From an uncultured Opitutia bacterium (GTDB taxonomy: Bacteria; Verrucomicrobiota; Verrucomicrobiia; Opitutales; JABJCN01), in NCBI GenBank assembly GCA_913046175.1, contig CAJWSN010000049.1, positions 1 through 8,886 of the forward strand: DNA of 8,886 bases, in the 5' to 3' direction. A program made the translations under genes and the position numbers. A model generated the notes under the pieces. The model saw only the letters and a list, made by a program, of their open reading frames with translations, had not been told where the DNA came from and did no database searches. Positions 1-6,796 of the stretch are shown here, piece after piece; position 1 is the first letter of the stretch; the number at the start of each line of letters is the position of its first letter.

Positions 1-1973
1 CCCGCCTTGCGGATTTTCATTTTGATCCTGGGGCCGGTCTGACCCTGGTGCAGGAGGTTTTGGGCGTGCTCAACCTGCAAGGATTTGGAATTCCCCAGGA
101 TCATGTTTCCCTTGGATGTGCGGGCGCCTTGGTCCACTATGCGGAGGAGACCCTGCGGGCGCGTCCGGGCAACCTGAGCCGGTTGCGGGAGTATCGCTCA
201 AGCCATGCCCTGGTCCTGGATCCTGCGACGGTGCGCAGCCTGGAGGTGTTTCGTGGGGCGGACAACACGCGGCGGGGCAGCTTGATGGAAGCGATGGACG
301 CCACCGTGACTGCGGCCGGGGGACGTTTGCTGGAGAGCTGCCTTTCCGCACCACCCCTGGATCTTGGAGAAATCAGGCGCAGGCATGCCTGTGTCGGTGA
401 ATTTTATGAGGAGCCGGGAATCGTGCGTGATTTGCGTGACTCCTTGAAAAAGGTGCGGGACATCCTGCGTATCCTTGGCCGGTTGCAGAACCAGATGCAC
501 AATCCACGTGAGGTCGGTGGCATCCGGGATACCCTGGAGCAATTGCCTGGGGTGGGGGGGCTCCTCCGGGATTGTGGAGGGCCTGAAACGGCGGATCTCG
601 CAGAGCGTCTGCATGCCTTTGGCCCCTTGACCGAGCTTTTACAAAGGGCGATTGGTGCGGAGCTCCCACCACATCTTCGTGATGGTGGCTACATTCAGGA
701 CGGGTTCGATGCGGAGTTCGACCGCCTGAACGCCTTGAGTGGTGAGAACAAGAACTGGCTTGCGGACTTGCAGGCACAGGAGCAGGAGCGAACGGGCATC
801 CGCAACCTCAAGGTCAAGTATAATGGTGCCTTTGGGTATTTCATTGAGGTTAGCAAGAGCAACCTGGGACTGGTTCCCGACAACTATATTCGCAAGCAGA
901 CCCTGACCAATGTCGAACGTTTCTACACCGATGATCTGAAGGTGAAGGAAAAGGAGATTCTCAATGCGGAGGAGCGCGCAATTGCCCGGGAGGCCGAACT
1001 TTTCCGGGAGATCGTGGCGGCGATCCTCAAGGAGTCCGAGGCATTGGTGGATACCGCCGAGGCCCTGGCAGAGGTCGACCTCTTTGCTGCCTGGAGTCAT
1101 TTGGCACGTGATTGGGGATACTGCCGGCCCATTCTTGACGACAGCGAATATCTCCATATTGAGCAGGGTCGGCATCCGGTCGTGGAGCAGATGTTGCGAC
1201 ACGAGGAGGGTGGAATTGCCGGGGCCCATGCCTTCGTGCCCAATGATTGCAGCGTGGATACCTCCTGCGAGCAGATTGCCTTGCTTACGGGCCCGAACAT
1301 GGCGGGCAAGTCGACCTATATCCGACAGGTTGCCTTGATTTCACTCATGGCACATACCGGGTCCTGGGTTCCTGCCAAGGCATGTCGCATTGGCCTTGTC
1401 GATCGGATTTTTTCCAGGGTTGGTGCCAGTGATGAGCTTGCGCGAGGGAACTCCACCTTCATGGTCGAGATGAATGAGACCGCCAACATCCTCAACAACA
1501 GCACCACCCGGAGCCTCGTTATCCTTGACGAGATAGGCAGGGGCACCAGCACCTACGATGGCTTGAGCATTGCCTGGGCGGTGATTGAGCACCTGCATGG
1601 CACAGGCGCCCGTGGGCCACGCACACTTTTCGCCACGCATTATCATGAGTTGACCCAGTTGAGGGAATCCCTTCCCCGATTGCGTAATTTTTGCGTGGCC
1701 GTCAAGGAATGGAACGACGAGATCATTTTCATTCGCCAAGTGGTTCCAGGTGCGGCGGATCGTTCCTATGGAATTCAGGTGGCCCGATTGGCAGGCCTGC
1801 CTGAAGTTGTGTTGGATCGCGCGAAGGGGATTCTTGAACGATTGGAAAGCGGGAGTCCTAAGGCGGAAGCCGTAAGGGGAACCCCGGATGGCAAATATCC
1901 GAAAACAGGGCAGCGTAAACAAGGAGTTGTCTCGATGAAGAAGGAAGATCCAGAGCAATTGGAATTGTTCTAG
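1..1973 (+). CDS. mutS: DNA mismatch repair protein MutS, 5' end cut off by window
   Basis: MutS is the ATPase that recognises mismatches and loop-outs and recruits MutL. The frame is open from position 3 to the TAG at 1971-1973 with no upstream stop, so the GTG at 48 is internal. About 657 residues are visible; full MutS is usually about 850, so the mismatch-binding domain I (Phe-x-Glu) and most of connector domain II lie outside. Counting from the GTG codon at 48, the core/clamp domains span roughly residues 1-370 and the ATPase follows: Walker A GPNMAGKST at 415-423, the signature loop DELARGNST at 462-470, Walker B LVILDE ending at D494-E495, and the ATHYHEL histidine at 531. The poorly conserved tail ends in QLELF, which fits the QLxLF beta-clamp-binding consensus. 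The family assignment is certain; the true start is not visible. Confidence 0.97.
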   Translation, partial: RLADFHFDPGAGLTLVQEVLGVLNLQGFGIPQDHVSLGCAGALVHYAEETLRARPGNLSRLREYRSSHALVLDPATVRSLEVFRGADNTRRGSLMEAMDATVTAAGGRLLESCLSAPPLDLGEIRRRHACVGEFYEEPGIVRDLRDSLKKVRDILRILGRLQNQMHNPREVGGIRDTLEQLPGVGGLLRDCGGPETADLAERLHAFGPLTELLQRAIGAELPPHLRDGGYIQDGFDAEFDRLNALSGENKNWLADLQAQEQERTGIRNLKVKYNGAFGYFIEVSKSNLGLVPDNYIRKQTLTNVERFYTDDLKVKEKEILNAEERAIAREAELFREIVAAILKESEALVDTAEALAEVDLFAAWSHLARDWGYCRPILDDSEYLHIEQGRHPVVEQMLRHEEGGIAGAHAFVPNDCSVDTSCEQIALLTGPNMAGKSTYIRQVALISLMAHTGSWVPAKACRIGLVDRIFSRVGASDELARGNSTFMVEMNETANILNNSTTRSLVILDEIGRGTSTYDGLSIAWAVIEHLHGTGARGPRTLFATHYHELTQLRESLPRLRNFCVAVKEWNDEIIFIRQVVPGAADRSYGIQVARLAGLPEVVLDRAKGILERLESGSPKAEAVRGTPDGKYPKTGQRKQGVVSMKKEDPEQLELF

Positions 1974-1984
1974 GGAGGCGTCCA

Positions 1985-2031
1985 TCTGCAAAAAGCTTGA
2001 GCCAAAGTGGAGAATTTGTATTTTTGGCAGA
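1985..2031 (+). other. Upstream hairpin competing with the post-mutS terminator
   Basis: TCTGCAAAAA at 1985-1994 can pair with TTTTT-G-GCAGA at 2021-2031, giving ten base pairs with one bulged G around a 26-base loop. Its right arm (2027-2031) is also the left arm of the next hairpin, so the two folds exclude each other. This is the geometry of an antiterminator/terminator pair, but it may be chance in an AT-rich spacer. The pairing is seen directly; any regulatory role is inference. Confidence 0.3.
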
Positions 2032-2062
2032 CTTTACGCAGAGCATTTGCGATCTGCCTTTT
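2026..2062 (+). terminator. Probable intrinsic terminator after mutS (or attenuator of symporter operon)
   Basis: GGCAGA at 2026-2031 pairs with TCTGCC at 2053-2058. Inside, CGCA (2037-2040) pairs with TGCG (2048-2051) around a seven-base loop. A short TTTT run (2059-2062) follows directly. The T-run is weak, so efficiency may be modest. It lies 53 bases past the mutS stop and 24 bases before the preferred DUF4212 start, so it could end mutS transcription or attenuate the symporter genes. Confidence 0.45.
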
Positions 2063-2085
2063 CAGGCCCGACCCTCACCAGAAAC

Positions 2086-2370
2086 ATGGAAGAAAACATA
2101 ACATCAGAAAAACCGGATGAATCGAATCGCCGGCAGGAATACTGGCGTCGCAACGTCAAAATCATGCTGGGATTGCTGGTGGTCTGGTTTCTGGTTTCAT
2201 TCGGTTGCGGAATCCTCTTCGTGGAGCAACTGAACAAGATTCAGATTGGTGGATTCAAGTTGGGCTTTTGGTTTGCACAACAGGGGGCCATTTATGTTTT
2301 TGTTGTATTGATTTTTGTGTACGTTCGACTCATGAACAAGCTGGACCGTGAGTTTGGCGTAGAGGAGTAG
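2086..2370 (+). CDS. DUF4212 small subunit of sodium:solute symporter
   Basis: This 94-residue membrane protein matches the small partner of VC_2705-type sodium symporters (DUF4212, Na_symport_sm). Typical features are the EYWRRN start of the conserved region at 18-23, a first membrane helix at about 26-47 carrying WFLVSFG, the GGFKLGFWFAQQG stretch at 55-67 leading into a second helix to about 80, and the charged MNKLDREFGVEE tail. The frame is open back to a TTG at 2047, but that codon lies inside the hairpin region and would add a non-conserved leader, so the ATG at 2086 is preferred; it has no clear Shine-Dalgarno. The gene ends three bases before the large subunit, consistent with co-translation. 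The role of the small subunit is not well established; it probably stabilises or helps the large one. Confidence 0.88.
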   Translation: MEENITSEKPDESNRRQEYWRRNVKIMLGLLVVWFLVSFGCGILFVEQLNKIQIGGFKLGFWFAQQGAIYVFVVLIFVYVRLMNKLDREFGVEE

Positions 2371-2373
2371 GTA

Positions 2374-4194
2374 ATGGAATTACAAACCCTGACCTACTGC
2401 GTTGTTGGCGCAACCTTCCTTCTTTATATTGGAATCGCCCTTAAGTCCCGAGCCAGTTCCACCGGGGAGTTCTACGTGGCAGGTGGCGGTGTGCATCCCG
2501 TGGCCAACGGGATGGCTACAGCGGCAGACTGGATGTCTGCGGCGTCCTTTATCTCAATGGCAGGTTTAATTGCCTTCAACGGTTATGGCGGTTCGGTTTT
2601 TCTGATGGGATGGACGGGTGGGTATGTGTTGTTGGCGCTTCTCCTCGCTCCCTATTTACGCAAGTTTGGCAAGTTCACTGTGCCAGAATTTATCGGCGAT
2701 CGCTACTACTCAAAGGTTGCCCGAATTGTTGCCGTGGTCTGCCTGATTTTGGCGTCTGTCACCTATGTCATTGGCCAGATGAAGGGGATTGGTGTAGCTT
2801 TTGCACGTTTTTTGGAAACGCCTTATGAGACCGGACTTTTCGTTGGGATGGGAATTGTTTTTGTCTATGCAGTCCTTGGCGGCATGAAGGGCATCACCTA
2901 CACGCAGATTGCTCAATATGTGGTTTTGATTTTTGCCTACACTGTGCCGGCCATCTTTATCTCTCTTAACCTCACAGGAAACCCGATTCCCCAACTTGGC
3001 CTTGGTGGAACTGTTGCTGACGGCACCTACCTTCTGGACAAGCTGGATCAAGTGGTCACAGACTTGGGCTTCAAGGAGTATACCACGCAGACGATGGGCA
3101 ACCAGTTGAACATGTTTGCATATACACTGTCCTTAATGATTGGCACGGCAGGTCTTCCCCACGTGATCATTCGTTTTTTCACCGTGCCAAAGGTAAAGGA
3201 TGCAAGGCTTTCTGCTGGTTGGGCCCTGGTTTTTATAGCAATTCTCTATACGACTGCACCGTCCGTTGCTTCAATGGCACGGCTTAACCTTACAAACACG
3301 ATACAGTCAGGCCCCATAGGTGAAGCAGACGGCAACCTCAAGTACGAGGACCGCCCACAGTGGTTCAAGAATTGGGAGACCACCGGCTTGCTTCGTCACA
3401 ATGACAAGAACAAGGATGGACGAATCCAGTATTATAACACCAGTAACAAGGAATTTGCATCCGTGGCAGAGAATGCAGGTTGGCGTGGAAATGAGCTGGA
3501 ACACATTCCATTTGGCAAGGAGGCCAAGGATGCAAAGGCTGGGCCGGACAATGATATCATAGTCCTTGCCAATCCGGAAATTGCGAACCTGCCAAACTGG
3601 GTCATTGCATTGGTCGTTGCCGGTGGTCTTGCGGCAGCGCTTTCAACGGCTGCAGGCTTGCTTTTGGCCATCTCTTCCGCGATCTCCCATGACCTGCTTA
3701 AAGGGGTCTTCAAGCCTGATATTTCCGAGAAGGATGAACTTAAGGCGGGTCGCATCTCCATGATCGGTGCGATTGTCGTGGCCGGCTATTTTGGGTTGAA
3801 TCCCCCTGACTTTGCGGCAGGCACGGTGGCCATTGCCTTTGGGTTGGCTGCTTCATCGATCTTCCCGGTGCTTATGATGGGCATCTTTTACAAGCGGATG
3901 AATCGTGCCGGTGCGATTTCGGGCATGGTCGCGGGCATTGGGGTAACCATGCTTTATGTTTTCCAACACAAAGGCATAATGTTCATTCCGGGAACCGCAT
4001 TCCTGGGTGACATGCCCGAGAACTGGTTCCTGGGGATAACGCCAAATGCGTTCGGGGCCGTTGGCGCACTGGTCAACTTTCTGGTGGCATTCATCGTTTC
4101 CAATCGAACTGCCCCGCCTCCTGTGGAGGTGCAGCAATTGGTGGAAAATATCCGTATTCCCAAGGGCAGCGCCGGGCCCGCAACGGATCACTAA
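2374..4194 (+). CDS. Sodium:solute symporter large subunit, VC_2705-type SSF family
   Basis: This 606-residue inner-membrane transporter belongs to the sodium:solute symporter family (TC 2.A.21), in the subfamily that pairs with DUF4212 proteins and is related to acetate permease ActP. Evidence includes the N-terminal helix at about 5-23, the GEFYVAGGG and ATAADWMSAASFISMAG stretches, the ITYTQIAQY stretch, and NLPNWVIALVVAGG followed by ALSTAAG, where S424-T425 fall where SSF transporters place sodium-2-site hydroxyls. About 13 helices are expected. A hydrophilic insert of about 100 residues (roughly 305-405) precedes the ALSTAAG helix and carries an EF-hand-like loop at 344-355. The start has a good GGAG element in the tail of the upstream gene. 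The substrate cannot be read from sequence; a short-chain organic acid such as acetate is a guess from the family. Confidence 0.92.
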   Translation: MELQTLTYCVVGATFLLYIGIALKSRASSTGEFYVAGGGVHPVANGMATAADWMSAASFISMAGLIAFNGYGGSVFLMGWTGGYVLLALLLAPYLRKFGKFTVPEFIGDRYYSKVARIVAVVCLILASVTYVIGQMKGIGVAFARFLETPYETGLFVGMGIVFVYAVLGGMKGITYTQIAQYVVLIFAYTVPAIFISLNLTGNPIPQLGLGGTVADGTYLLDKLDQVVTDLGFKEYTTQTMGNQLNMFAYTLSLMIGTAGLPHVIIRFFTVPKVKDARLSAGWALVFIAILYTTAPSVASMARLNLTNTIQSGPIGEADGNLKYEDRPQWFKNWETTGLLRHNDKNKDGRIQYYNTSNKEFASVAENAGWRGNELEHIPFGKEAKDAKAGPDNDIIVLANPEIANLPNWVIALVVAGGLAAALSTAAGLLLAISSAISHDLLKGVFKPDISEKDELKAGRISMIGAIVVAGYFGLNPPDFAAGTVAIAFGLAASSIFPVLMMGIFYKRMNRAGAISGMVAGIGVTMLYVFQHKGIMFIPGTAFLGDMPENWFLGITPNAFGAVGALVNFLVAFIVSNRTAPPPVEVQQLVENIRIPKGSAGPATDH

Positions 4195-5033
4195 GGTGTC
4201 CCGCCCTCGGGCCGGAACCTTTTTTCGGGGGAGATATTCAGGGACTTTTCCAGCTGACGTATGCGCTTCAACACCACTTTTTTCTGCGCATAGATGATTT
4301 CGTCGGGTAGTTCAGGGTAAATCCCGGTCAGGAACTTGTAAGCTTCCTGGTTGCGGCCCAGTTTGCGCAGGAGTTGGGCATGGAGCCGCCCCACGTAATA
4401 GGGAGTGGTCGCATATTTGGTGTAGGCCCTGTGATAGTATTCTGCCGCTGCCTCCATGTCCCTGAGCTGGTTGTAGTTTACATTTCCGATCTCAATGATC
4501 ATGTCGGGCTTTTCCGGATGGTACGCATGCCCTTTTTGGAGGAGTCGTATCGCCGCTTTAGCCAGAGCCTCCCTGTTTTTCCGGGTCGCTTCAGGGGTCT
4601 TGCCCTGAGAGTCCGGCCAGTATGGCATGTCGTTGGCCATAATACGGGCTCCATTGATCCAGAAGAAGGTGGGGGAGGGGTCAACCGAGATGGTGAACTG
4701 AATCAGGGAAATGGTTTTTTCCAGGGACTCGGTTTCCCAGGCCAGCATGGTCTTCAACCAGAGGATGTCAGCCATGAGGGCGCGGAATCCGCCCAGGACG
4801 CCGAGCACGAGCCCCTGCCCCGCTGCTTCCTCGAGGTTTGCCAGGTGAAACCCCTCCTGTTTTTCCTCCATGTGGTTCCAGACCTTATTCTCGACTGGCT
4901 CAATGGCCATGCCAGTTGCAAGCAGGATGCCAATGGCCAGGATGCCTTTTCCAAGCCTGGTGGGCAATTGGGCAAGGGCGTACCTGGCGACCAGGTTGCC
5001 TCCAGGCTTCCGGAGTGGGCGGGTGGACTTCAT
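4191..5033 (-). CDS. Membrane-anchored TPR protein of unknown function
   Basis: This 280-residue protein has a basic N-terminus, one membrane helix at about 29-45 (ILAIGILLATGMAI), then a conserved-looking segment GLVLGVLGGFRALMADILWL at 74-93 and a helical region with TPR character (about 180-240, for example the MEAAAEYYHRAY and LLRKLGRNQEAYKF helices). The C-terminus is charged. The GGFRALMADILWLK pattern followed by TPR-like helices resembles a class of uncharacterised proteins I associate with Verrucomicrobia and Planctomycetes; this is recall, not a search. The N-terminus is probably cytoplasmic with the helical part in the periplasm. The gene lies 57 bases after radC on the same strand and may be co-transcribed. 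Its stop (CTA on the plus strand, 4191-4193) overlaps the symporter TAA by convergent transcription. No Shine-Dalgarno precedes the ATG. A specific function cannot be named. Confidence 0.85.
   Translation of the reverse strand: MKSTRPLRKPGGNLVARYALAQLPTRLGKGILAIGILLATGMAIEPVENKVWNHMEEKQEGFHLANLEEAAGQGLVLGVLGGFRALMADILWLKTMLAWETESLEKTISLIQFTISVDPSPTFFWINGARIMANDMPYWPDSQGKTPEATRKNREALAKAAIRLLQKGHAYHPEKPDMIIEIGNVNYNQLRDMEAAAEYYHRAYTKYATTPYYVGRLHAQLLRKLGRNQEAYKFLTGIYPELPDEIIYAQKKVVLKRIRQLEKSLNISPEKRFRPEGGTP
4195..4225 (+). terminator. Intrinsic terminator of the symporter operon
   Basis: Directly after the symporter TAA, GGT (4195-4197) pairs with ACC (4217-4219), TCC (4199-4201) with GGA (4214-4216), and GCC (4203-4205) with GGC (4210-4212), around a CTCG tetraloop. 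There is one bulged G and one C-C mismatch. Six T residues (4220-4225) follow at once. It lies wholly within the last codons of the convergent TPR gene, so it also encodes that protein's C-terminus. Confidence 0.6.
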
Positions 5034-5043
5034 TCAGCGCAGG

Positions 5044-5049
5044 ATTATA
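5044..5049 (-). promoter_or_regulatory. Possible -10 box just upstream of the TPR gene
   Basis: A perfect TATAAT reads on the minus strand 10 bases before the TPR start codon. I see no good -35 at 16-18 bases. If used, transcription would start about four bases before the ATG, giving an almost leaderless mRNA. It may be chance, with radC read-through the alternative. Confidence 0.2.
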
Positions 5050-5090
5050 TTATCCGTCCAAGTGTTGGGAAGCCAAGCGAAATCAAAGGG

Positions 5091-5810
5091 TCAGAGCGCC
5101 CCTGCTTCGTTGAAGCTATAATAACCAAGGCCATTGGGATCGTTCGCGGGGGACCCGATGATCACGTGATCCAGGAGTTCAATGCCGAGGACTTCCCCCG
5201 AATCCCGCAGGCGGCGTGTGACCGTGAGGTCAGCGCTGCTTGGTGAAGGGTCGCCGCTTGGATGGTTGTGGGCAACGATTATTGCAGAAGCCCCGTTGGC
5301 AATTGCGGGCCGAAAGGTTTCCCGGGGATGCACCAGGCTGCTGGTCGCAGTTCCCTTGGTCACCGCTTCAAGTTTCATCAGCCGGTTCTTGCGGTTAAGG
5401 CAGATAACCCAGAATTTTTCCACTTCAAGGCCGGCTGCAATGGGATGAAGAAGTTGGCGGACTTTTTCTGCGTCATCCAGGAGTGGTGCATCCCCTGATT
5501 CAGCCCGAAGGATTCGCCTGGCGATCTCGATAACCGTTATAAATTGAAGTGCCTTGACCCTTCCGATGCCTGGTTGCCGGGAGAAGTCATCCCGCTTCCA
5601 TTTCAGCAATCCGGCCATGGAGCCGGCCTCTCGTATTATCTTGGCTGACAGGGCGAGGACATCCATCTCCGGGCTTCCACTGCGCAACAGCAAAGCCAGA
5701 AGTTCCGTGTCGCTGAGAGCGGTGGCGCCAAATTTCTCCAGTCGTTCCTGGGGGCGCTGTGATGGCGCAAGACCCTGAAGCGTAAATGCAGGCTTGAACT
5801 CAGTTGGCAT
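5091..5810 (-). CDS. radC: RadC family JAMM/MPN+ protein
   Basis: This 239-residue protein is a full-length RadC (UPF0758) homologue. The N-terminal region carries RPQERLEKFGATALSD and the TELLALLLRSG helix (about 19-44), then a helix-hairpin-helix element QPGIGRVKA at 79-87. The C-terminal JAMM metal site is intact: E164 in HPRETF, H181-N-H183-P, S191 and D194 in the HNHPSGDPSPSSAD stretch, which predicts one bound zinc ion. The family was named after an E. coli radiation-sensitivity allele later attributed to recG, so a direct repair role is unproven; many homologues are linked to competence or mobile elements. The ATG has a closely spaced AAGG upstream, in an AT-rich promoter-like strip. 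The TPR gene follows 57 bases downstream. Confidence 0.95.
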   Translation of the reverse strand: MPTEFKPAFTLQGLAPSQRPQERLEKFGATALSDTELLALLLRSGSPEMDVLALSAKIIREAGSMAGLLKWKRDDFSRQPGIGRVKALQFITVIEIARRILRAESGDAPLLDDAEKVRQLLHPIAAGLEVEKFWVICLNRKNRLMKLEAVTKGTATSSLVHPRETFRPAIANGASAIIVAHNHPSGDPSPSSADLTVTRRLRDSGEVLGIELLDHVIIGSPANDPNGLGYYSFNEAGAL

Positions 5811-5872
5811 TGCCTTAAATAAACATTTAAATAGAATATATATATTATAATTAAATCAATAATAAATAAGGT
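5811..5872. promoter_or_regulatory. Very AT-rich divergent promoter region between radC and the barrel gene
   Basis: Almost all of this strip is A or T. It contains ATTTAAAT (5825-5832), a TATATATA run and a TTATAA core giving TATAAT on both strands (5844-5849 minus, 5846-5851 plus). The best spaced pair on the plus strand is TTGCCT (5810-5815) and TAGAAT (5832-5837), 16 bases apart. On the minus strand TTGATT (5854-5859) and TATTCT (5833-5838) are 15 apart. Promoter activity is likely but the exact boxes are uncertain. The rest of the spacer, 5873-6018, shows no gene and no clear motif. Confidence 0.4.
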
Positions 5873-6018
5873 ATTGGTTGCGATCTGCCCTGTGCCGGGT
5901 AATTTTTGGTTTGCCACATGTTGGAAAACTCCCCTGATAGGTAGATTGCATAGGCCGCGTTGCCTCAAATATTTCGCAATTCACCAACATTAGCATCTCC
6001 ACGAGCTCGAGCACACCC

Positions 6019-6738
6019 ATGAAACCTCCTGCCGCAGTCGTCTTCTTTTTTGCATCTGCCTTTGCTTTAAATGCACAAGGTATTCTTCAGGATTATTACC
6101 TCCATACTTTTGCCGGTGGCACCCTGTCCGGAGATTCCTCCATCAAGGGCAGCGGGGTTGATATTGATGTGGGAAACGGATATGCAGTCGGCTTGTCAGT
6201 CGGTCGTTCAATTACCAAGAGCTTGCGTCTGGAGCTTGAGTGGTCCTACCGTCACAGTGACGTGGATGATCTGCAGGACTCGACGGGGCGCACGATCCTT
6301 GGCCAGACATTCTCCTCCCCAGGTTTCAGCATCCCCCCGGACCTGCAATCCTTGAGGGATTCCTCCGATGGGTATGAGTCCGACCTGTCCTATTCCTCGG
6401 TTCTCCTCAATGCCTACTATGACTTTGCCATCACTCAACGGGCAACCTTGTATGGAGGAGTCGGGATTGGTTTCTCAGTGGCTGAAGCTAATTTCTATGG
6501 CAAGAACAAGTATGGTGGCTACAGTTTGGGAGGTTCCACCATTGCTGATTATGTCCTGCTTCCGGATGACCGGCAGGGCGTGGCTTTCACCTATCAGGTT
6601 GCGCTTGGCTTCATTTTCAAGGTGAACGAAAACCTCAGCATGTCCCTGGCTTACAAACTGTTTGCCCCGGGAGAGTTTGAGAATATCGATAATCTCTTTT
6701 TAAGCAGCTTCGACCTTGGTGTTACTTACCTGTTTTAA
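6019..6738 (+). CDS. Outer-membrane beta-barrel protein
   Basis: This 239-residue protein starts with a signal peptide (MKPPAAVVFFFASAFALNAQ, probable cleavage after A16 or A19). The mature part alternates hydrophobic and polar residues in about eight strands with Gly and aromatic residues, for example GYAVGLSVGRS (54-64), LRLELEWSYRHSD (69-81), SSVLLNAYYDFAI (116-128), ATLYGGVGIGFSV (132-144) and YQVALGFIFKV (192-202). It ends in FDLGVTYLF with a terminal phenylalanine, the usual beta-signal recognised by BamA. Length and pattern fit small eight-strand barrels of the OMP_b-brl/surface-antigen type. The role, whether pore, adhesin or structural, is not visible. It stands alone on its strand, facing away from radC, with only a weak ribosome site. 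Confidence 0.82.
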   Translation: MKPPAAVVFFFASAFALNAQGILQDYYLHTFAGGTLSGDSSIKGSGVDIDVGNGYAVGLSVGRSITKSLRLELEWSYRHSDVDDLQDSTGRTILGQTFSSPGFSIPPDLQSLRDSSDGYESDLSYSSVLLNAYYDFAITQRATLYGGVGIGFSVAEANFYGKNKYGGYSLGGSTIADYVLLPDDRQGVAFTYQVALGFIFKVNENLSMSLAYKLFAPGEFENIDNLFLSSFDLGVTYLF

Positions 6739-6796
6739 GGTAAATTTATGTAGTGGGAACTGAAACCCCCACCCCATTTAACGTAGCCAGACAGGC
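6739..6796. other. Short convergent spacer with nested inverted repeats
   Basis: TAAAT (6741-6745) can pair with ATTTA (6776-6780) and GTGGG (6753-6757) with CCCAC (6768-6772), giving two short nested stems between the convergent barrel and Sel1 genes. Neither direction has a T-run after the stem, so a classical terminator is not supported. It might act as a weak bidirectional stop. Confidence 0.22.

Noticed and set aside
48..50. GTG at 48 as the start of a shortened MutS
   Set aside because: The frame is open and MutS-like upstream to the window edge (RLADFHFDPGAG), so the gene is simply cut by the window.
1290..1316. MutS Walker A reads GPNMAGKST rather than GPNMGGKST
   Set aside because: Alanine at this position is common in bacterial MutS, so it is not unusual.
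639..1991. Long minus-strand open frames of 196 and 216 codons inside mutS
   Set aside because: They lie antisense to conserved MutS motifs and have no recognisable protein features.
2047..2085. TTG start adding 13 residues to the DUF4212 protein
   Set aside because: The added residues do not look like the family and the codon lies inside the terminator-like hairpin; the ATG at 2086 fits better.
4374..5246. Long plus-strand open frame of 290 codons opposite the TPR and radC genes
   Set aside because: It crosses two well supported minus-strand genes and its translation lacks any recognisable domain; it is a shadow frame.
5636..5968. Minus-strand frame of 110 codons overlapping the radC promoter
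   Set aside because: Its hydrophobic stretch comes from the AT-rich spacer and the rest is radC out of frame.
6753..6772. GTGGG/CCCAC stem as an intrinsic terminator
   Set aside because: No T-run follows on either strand and the stem is only five base pairs with a ten-base loop.
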